64,000 nucleotides of DNA, from NCBI RefSeq assembly GCF_004342605.1, contig NZ_SLZL01000021.1:1-64000 (forward strand). Direction: 5' to 3'. The notes under the pieces are model-generated. The model had not been told where the DNA came from. It made no database searches and saw nothing but the letters and a program-made list of their open reading frames with translations. The position numbers were made by a program, and so were the translations under genes. The DNA comes from Caulobacter sp. BK020. GTDB lineage: Bacteria; Pseudomonadota; Alphaproteobacteria; Caulobacterales; Caulobacteraceae. The number at the start of each line of letters is the position of its first letter. Position 1 is the first letter of the stretch. This document shows positions 59,982 through 64,000 of the stretch, piece after piece.

Positions 59982-60802
59982 TCGACGCCCACCAGCACTT
60001 CTGGCGCGTGGGCGAGAACGGCTTTTCCTGGCCTCCGCCGGACCTGGCGGCGATCCACCGCGATTTCGGCCCCGCCGATCTGGCGGCGGTCGGCGCGGCG
60101 GTCGGCCTGGCGGGCAGCGTGCTGGTGCAATCCCAGCCCGATGACCGCGACACCGACTGGTTGCTGGCGTTGGCGGCGGACGAGCCGTCGGTGCAGGGCG
60201 TGGTGGGATGGGCCGACCTGGCGTCGTCCGCCGCCCCGGACCGCATCGCGACGCTCAGCCGAAACCCCAAGCTGCGCGGCTTGAGGCCGATGCTGCAGAG
60301 CCTGGACGACGACGCGTGGATCGCCGCGCCAAGCCTGGACCCGGCGTTCGACGCCATGGTCGCCCACGGCTTGTCGCTGGACGCCCTGGTGCTGATGCGC
60401 CACCTGCCGCATCTGCTGGCCCTGGCGCGCCGCCGGCCCGACCTGGCCATCGTCATCGACCACGGCGCCAAGCCGCCGATCGCCGCCGGCGACCGCGACG
60501 GCGCGTGGGCGCGGGGCATCGAGGCCCTGGCGAGCCATCCGCAGGTGTTCTGCAAGCTGTCGGGTCTGTTGACCGAGGCCGCGCCGGGGCAGGGGGACGG
60601 GGCCTTGTCGCCCTATGTCGCCCATCTGGTCGCCGCCTTCGGCCCGGAACGCCTGATGTGGGGCAGCGACTGGCCGGTGCTGAACCTGGCGGGCGACTAT
60701 GCCGGCTGGCTGGCCCTGGCGCGGGACCTCAGCGGCTTGACCGATCCGACCCATCTGGAAGCCCTGTTCGGCGGGACATGTCGCCGCTTCTATCGGATAT
60801 AG
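59975..60802 (+). CDS. Amidohydrolase-fold lactonase (L-fuconolactonase-like)
   Basis: A 275-residue metal-dependent hydrolase of the Amidohydro_2/COG3618 group. The N-terminal HQHFWR, DHGAKPPI and the C-terminal WGSDWPVLNL carry the metal and catalytic residues. Members include L-fucono-1,5-lactonase and L-rhamnono-lactonase, which open the lactone made by sugar dehydrogenases. It starts with GTG at 59975, 7 nt inside the dehydrogenase gene. The role follows from its place beside a fucose permease and an aldose dehydrogenase. Confidence 0.82.
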   Translation: MLIDAHQHFWRVGENGFSWPPPDLAAIHRDFGPADLAAVGAAVGLAGSVLVQSQPDDRDTDWLLALAADEPSVQGVVGWADLASSAAPDRIATLSRNPKLRGLRPMLQSLDDDAWIAAPSLDPAFDAMVAHGLSLDALVLMRHLPHLLALARRRPDLAIVIDHGAKPPIAAGDRDGAWARGIEALASHPQVFCKLSGLLTEAAPGQGDGALSPYVAHLVAAFGPERLMWGSDWPVLNLAGDYAGWLALARDLSGLTDPTHLEALFGGTCRRFYRI

Positions 60803-60806
60803 GGCC

Positions 60807-61577
60807 ATGACCGAGTCCGAAGAGACCTCCGCCAAATATCGCGCCCCGGCCCTCGAGAAGGGCCTGGACGTGCTTGAGCTGCTGGCCGCCCGCGGCGAGC
60901 CCATGGGCATGGTCCAGATCGCGGCCGCGCTGAATCGCTCGGTCAGCGAGCTGTTCCGGATGGTCCAGGTGCTGGAGCAGCGCGGCTATGTCGCCAACAC
61001 CCCCGCGGGGGACGGCCTGGTCCTGACCAACAGGCTGTTTTCGCTGGGCATGACTCGGGCGCCGGCCAAGAGCGTGCTGGAGGCGGCCCTGCCGGTGATG
61101 CGGCGCCTCTCGGAGGTGATCGGCCAGTCGTGCCACCTGGCGGTGGCCAGCGCCGCCGAAATGGTGGTGGTGGCCAGGATCGAGGCCCCCGGCAACCAGG
61201 GCTTCTCGGTGCGCGTCGGCTATCACCGCCCCCTCGTCGAGGCGACGTCGGGTCTGGTGCTCTACGCCTTTCAGCCCGAGAGCGTGCGCGAGGAGTGGCG
61301 TGCGCGCCTTGAGCCCACCGTCAGCCGGAGCGTCTGGGCCAAGTTCGAAGCCAAGGCCGAGAAGGCCCGCGCCGACCGGCACGTCCAGGCTTCGAGCGAC
61401 GTGACCCGGCTGGTGGTCGACCTGTCGGCGCCGATCTTTGGACCCGAAGGCGTCGCCGCGGCCCTGACCTCGCCCTATGTCGAAACGCCCACGGCGATCC
61501 CCGCGCCCGACACCATTGCGGCGATCCAGGCGGCGGCCGACGAGATCTCTGTCGAACTTGGAGGCCAATTCCAGTGA
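60807..61577 (+). CDS. IclR-family transcriptional regulator
   Basis: A 256-residue regulator with a winged HTH (about 12-75; LEKGLDVLELLAARGEPMGMVQIAAALNRSVSELFRMVQVLEQRGYV) and an IclR effector domain (about 90-250; LPVMRRLSEVIGQSCHLAVAS). It lies inside the operon (4 nt after the lactonase, 4-nt overlap with the aldo/keto reductase), so it is probably autoregulatory for this pathway. The direct repeats at 57576 are the nearest candidate target. Confidence 0.88.
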   Translation: MTESEETSAKYRAPALEKGLDVLELLAARGEPMGMVQIAAALNRSVSELFRMVQVLEQRGYVANTPAGDGLVLTNRLFSLGMTRAPAKSVLEAALPVMRRLSEVIGQSCHLAVASAAEMVVVARIEAPGNQGFSVRVGYHRPLVEATSGLVLYAFQPESVREEWRARLEPTVSRSVWAKFEAKAEKARADRHVQASSDVTRLVVDLSAPIFGPEGVAAALTSPYVETPTAIPAPDTIAAIQAAADEISVELGGQFQ

Positions 61578-62614
61578 CCGTCGCCGACGCCGTGCAGGCC
61601 TCTATCCCTGGTCGGGCGGAGCGTCCCGGCCGATTGAACCTGCCGCCGCTGGGCTTCGGGGCCGCGGCGATCGGCAATCTCTACGCCGCCGTGAGCGACG
61701 CCGCCGCGCGCGAGACCGTCGACGCGGCCCTGGCCGTCGGCCTGGCCTATTTCGACACCGCGCCGCATTACGGCTTCGGCCTCAGCGAGACCCGCCTGGG
61801 CGCGGCGCTGCCGATGAACGTCAAGGTCTCCACCAAGGTGGGCCGGCTGTTGCGCCCGGCGCCGGAGGCCGATCCGGCGGCCGAGCGCCACGGCTTCGTC
61901 GGCGCCGCGCCGTTCGAGCCTGTGTTCGACTATTCGTACGACGGGGTCATGCGCTCGTTCGAGAGCAGTCTGCAGCGCCTGAAGCGCGACCACGTCGACG
62001 TGCTGCTGGCCCATGACCTGGGCGCGGTCACTCATGGTGAGGACGACGCCGCTCGGCGGCGCGAGTTCTTCGGCGGCGGCTACAAGGCGATGCGCGCCTT
62101 GCGCGACAGCGGCGTCGTCGGCGCCATCGGCCTGGGCGTCAACGAATGGGAGATCTGCGACGCGGCGCTGGACGAGGGCGAATTTGACGTCTTCCTGCTG
62201 GCCGGACGCTACACCCTGCTGGAACAGACGGCGCTGGACCGCTTCCTGCCGCGCTGCGCCGCCCGGGACGTGTCGATCATCGTCGGTGGGCCGTTCAACT
62301 CGGGCGTCCTGGTCGAGGGCGTCAAGCCGGGCGCCCACTACAACTACGGTCCGGCCTCGGCCGAGATTCTCGACCGCGTCCGGCGGCTGGAGGCCGTCTG
62401 CCTGGCCCACGCCACGCCGCTGGCCGCCGCGGCCCTGCAGTTCCCGCTGGCCCACCCGCAGGTCGTCAGCGTCATTCCCGGCATGTCGAACCCGGCGCAG
62501 GTGCGTCAGGCCCTGGCCTGGGCGGCGCACGCCATTCCCGACGCCCTGTGGGAGGATCTTCGCGCAGAGGGTCTGCTGCATCCGGACGCGCCGACGTCCA
62601 CGGAGTCCCGATGA
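61574..62614 (+). CDS. Aldo/keto reductase, L-fucose (D-threo-aldose) 1-dehydrogenase-like
   Basis: A 346-residue AKR. The catalytic tetrad is recognisable: Asp and Tyr in FDTAPHYGFGLSE, Lys in STKVGR, and His in LLAHDLG. LPPLGFGAAAIGNLY is the N-terminal strand of the D-threo-aldose 1-dehydrogenase/pyridoxal 4-dehydrogenase group, which oxidises L-fucose, L-galactose or D-arabinose to lactones. It starts with GTG at 61574 overlapping the iclR stop and is followed by ATGA overlap with the SAF gene. It would be step one of fucose oxidation. Confidence 0.82.
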   Translation: MTVADAVQASIPGRAERPGRLNLPPLGFGAAAIGNLYAAVSDAAARETVDAALAVGLAYFDTAPHYGFGLSETRLGAALPMNVKVSTKVGRLLRPAPEADPAAERHGFVGAAPFEPVFDYSYDGVMRSFESSLQRLKRDHVDVLLAHDLGAVTHGEDDAARRREFFGGGYKAMRALRDSGVVGAIGLGVNEWEICDAALDEGEFDVFLLAGRYTLLEQTALDRFLPRCAARDVSIIVGGPFNSGVLVEGVKPGAHYNYGPASAEILDRVRRLEAVCLAHATPLAAAALQFPLAHPQVVSVIPGMSNPAQVRQALAWAAHAIPDALWEDLRAEGLLHPDAPTSTESR

Positions 62615-62907
62615 GTCTGATCCTGCTGCATCCCGACGATAACGTGCTGGTGCTCAGCGCGCCGGTGCGCGCGGGTCAGGCCCTGATGATCGACGGCCAG
62701 GCCGTGACGGCCGCCGTCGATGTCGGCGTCGGCCACAAGCTGGCCCGCCGGGCCCTCGTGGTCGGCGACAAGGTGCTGAAGTACGGCGCGCCGATCGGGT
62801 CGATCACCGCGCCGGTCGCGGCCGGCGGCCACGTTCACCTGCACAACATGAAGAGCGACTACATCGCCAGCCACACCCGGCAGGCGACGGGCGCGAAAGG
62901 ATCATGA
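62611..62907 (+). CDS. UxaA-family dehydratase, small SAF-domain subunit
   Basis: A 98-residue SAF-domain protein (VDVGVGHKLARRALVVGDKVLKYGAPIG, GGHVHLHNMKSDY) matching the N-terminal part of altronate/galactarate dehydratases, here a separate gene. The HLHNMKS tail is the conserved HVHN motif region. It overlaps both neighbours by 4 nt. With the next gene it should make a split sugar-acid dehydratase, probably acting on L-fuconate in this operon. Confidence 0.85.
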   Translation: MSLILLHPDDNVLVLSAPVRAGQALMIDGQAVTAAVDVGVGHKLARRALVVGDKVLKYGAPIGSITAPVAAGGHVHLHNMKSDYIASHTRQATGAKGS

Positions 62908-64000
62908 CCATGTCGCACCCGTTGCGCGGCTATCTGCGCGCCGACGGCCGCAAGGGCATCCGCAACGTCGTGGCCGTCGCCTATCTGGTCGAATGCGCCC
63001 ACCACGTGGCCCGGGCGATCGTCACCAAGAGCGACGACACCGAGGTTCACCTGATCGGCTTCCCCGGCTGCTACCCCAACGCCTATGCGCTGAAGGTGAT
63101 GCAGGCGATCACAACCCACCCGAATGTCGGCGGGGTGCTGCTGGTGTCGCTGGGCTGCGAAAGCTTCAACCGCGAACAGCTGCGGGCGACGATCGAGGCC
63201 AGCGGGCGGCCGGTCGAGACCCTCGTGATCCAGGAGAACGGCGGCACCGCCAGCACCATCGCCAAGGGCCTGCAGGCCGTCGCTCGCTTGCGGGCGGTCG
63301 CCAGCCAGACGCCGCAGGCGCCGATGGCGGTCTCGGAACTGGTGATCGGCACCATCTGCGGCGGCTCGGACGGCACCAGCGGCATTACCGCCAACCCCGC
63401 CGTCGGCCGGGCCTTCGACCGGCTGGGCGCCGAGGGCGCGGCCTGCGTCTTCGAGGAGACCGGCGAGCTGGTCGGCTGCGAGACGATCATGGCCAGCCGG
63501 GCGATCACGCCCGAACTGGGCCTGGAGCTGGAGAAGAGCGTCCAGAAGGCCGAGGCCTACTACACCGTCATGGGGTACGGCAGTTTCGCGCCGGGCAACG
63601 CCGAGGGCGGGCTGACCACCCAGGAAGAAAAGTCGATGGGCGCCTATTCGAAGTCGGGCTCGGCGCCGATTGTCGGCATCCTCAAGCCCGGCGACCTGCC
63701 GCCCAGCGGCGGCCTCTATCTGCTGGACGTGGTGCCGGACGGAGAGGCGCGCTTTGGCTTTCCCAACATCTCGGACAATGCGGAGATCGTCGAGCTGATC
63801 GCCTGCGGGGCCCACATCACCCTGTTCACCACCGGGCGTGGCTCGGTGGTCGGTTCGGCGATCTCGCCGGTGATCAAGATCTGCGCCAATCCCGAGACCT
63901 ATCGCAAGCTGAGCGGCGACATGGACGTCGACGCCGGGCGGATCATGGAAGGGCGTGGGACCCTGGACGAGGTCGGGACCGAGATCTACGACCTGGTCCT
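62904..64000 (+). CDS. UxaA-family sugar-acid dehydratase, large subunit (partial)
   Basis: The first 365 codons are present and the gene is cut by the window edge. The start is ATG at 62904 (GAAAGGA 3 nt upstream; ATG at 62910 also possible). GYLRADGRKGIRNVV, HLIGFPGCYPNAYA, LGCE, IGTICGGSDGTSGITANPAVG and TTGRGSVVGSAISPVIKICANP are hallmarks of the altronate/galactarate dehydratase family, with iron-binding residues expected in the GC/CGG motifs. In a fucose operon the likely reaction is dehydration of L-fuconate to 2-keto-3-deoxy-L-fuconate; altronate is the textbook substrate of the family. Confidence 0.87.
   Translation, partial: MTMSHPLRGYLRADGRKGIRNVVAVAYLVECAHHVARAIVTKSDDTEVHLIGFPGCYPNAYALKVMQAITTHPNVGGVLLVSLGCESFNREQLRATIEASGRPVETLVIQENGGTASTIAKGLQAVARLRAVASQTPQAPMAVSELVIGTICGGSDGTSGITANPAVGRAFDRLGAEGAACVFEETGELVGCETIMASRAITPELGLELEKSVQKAEAYYTVMGYGSFAPGNAEGGLTTQEEKSMGAYSKSGSAPIVGILKPGDLPPSGGLYLLDVVPDGEARFGFPNISDNAEIVELIACGAHITLFTTGRGSVVGSAISPVIKICANPETYRKLSGDMDVDAGRIMEGRGTLDEVGTEIYDLV

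Overview
The window looks like chromosomal DNA of a high-GC alphaproteobacterium of the Caulobacter type. The reasons are the very high GC with strong third-position bias, several TonB-dependent receptors of the Caulobacter/Xanthomonas kind, the idhA-iolR-iolCDEBA and ibpA-iatA-iatP inositol genes with GGAA-N6-TTCC operators, a short-chain fatty-acid type Xre regulator beside the glyoxylate genes, and two alphaproteobacterial-style intergenic palindromic repeats. No rRNA, tRNA, CRISPR array, transposase or phage gene was recognised. Species assignment is inference.

Layout. 1-165: start of a GH2 beta-galactosidase-like gene (minus). 605-10205 (plus): TonB-dependent receptor, terminator, GH92 alpha-mannosidase, phytase-like histidine acid phosphatase, GH115 alpha-glucuronidase. 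10216-16079 (minus): inositol ABC transporter (ibpA, iatA, iatP) followed 6 nt later by a second GH92 enzyme. 16280-25566: inositol catabolism (idhA minus; iolR, iolC-DUF2090 fusion, iolD, iolE, iolB, iolA plus). 25626-29062 (plus): GH89 alpha-N-acetylglucosaminidase overlapping a transmembrane HGSNAT/NagX-type acetyltransferase. 29059-31010 (minus): kynureninase-like enzyme and tryptophan 2,3-dioxygenase. 31150-33535: PilZ protein and PAS-HWE sensor kinase. 33653-36471 (minus): MFS transporter, LacI regulator, stand-alone LuxR-type HTH protein. 36887-47505: GntR regulator, gluconokinase, two tandem ~1000-residue beta-helix/beta-propeller proteins and a second TonB-dependent receptor, linked by a shared palindrome. 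47643-49494: DUF421 protein, SDR, small membrane protein. 49572-57189: katG with an OxyR-type site, malate synthase, small ORF, isocitrate lyase and divergent ScfR/RamB-type regulator. 57196-64000: mutarotase and a seven-gene overlapping operon fitting non-phosphorylating L-fucose oxidation, cut by the window end.

How the genes may work together. The most interesting reading is that the first 29 kb form one locus for taking apart inositol-containing glycans. It holds enzymes able to remove beta-Gal, alpha-Man, alpha-GlcNAc (after re-acetylation of GlcN) and alpha-GlcA, a phosphatase for phosphorylated inositol, an inositol importer and the whole route from inositol to acetyl-CoA. That set matches the headgroup of plant glycosyl inositol phosphorylceramides (GIPCs) unusually well. 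Phytate plus hemicellulose, or GPI-type glycans, are alternatives. This is inference from gene content; no gene individually proves it.

A second candidate system is the 36.9-47.5 kb locus. Its beta-helix proteins carry an SMP-30/gluconolactonase-like propeller, gluconokinase is adjacent, and the same dyad (TACGACCATGGTCGTA) lies before the beta-helix operon and before the receptor. Starts were chosen from Shine-Dalgarno spacing and family alignment from memory; no database search was possible.
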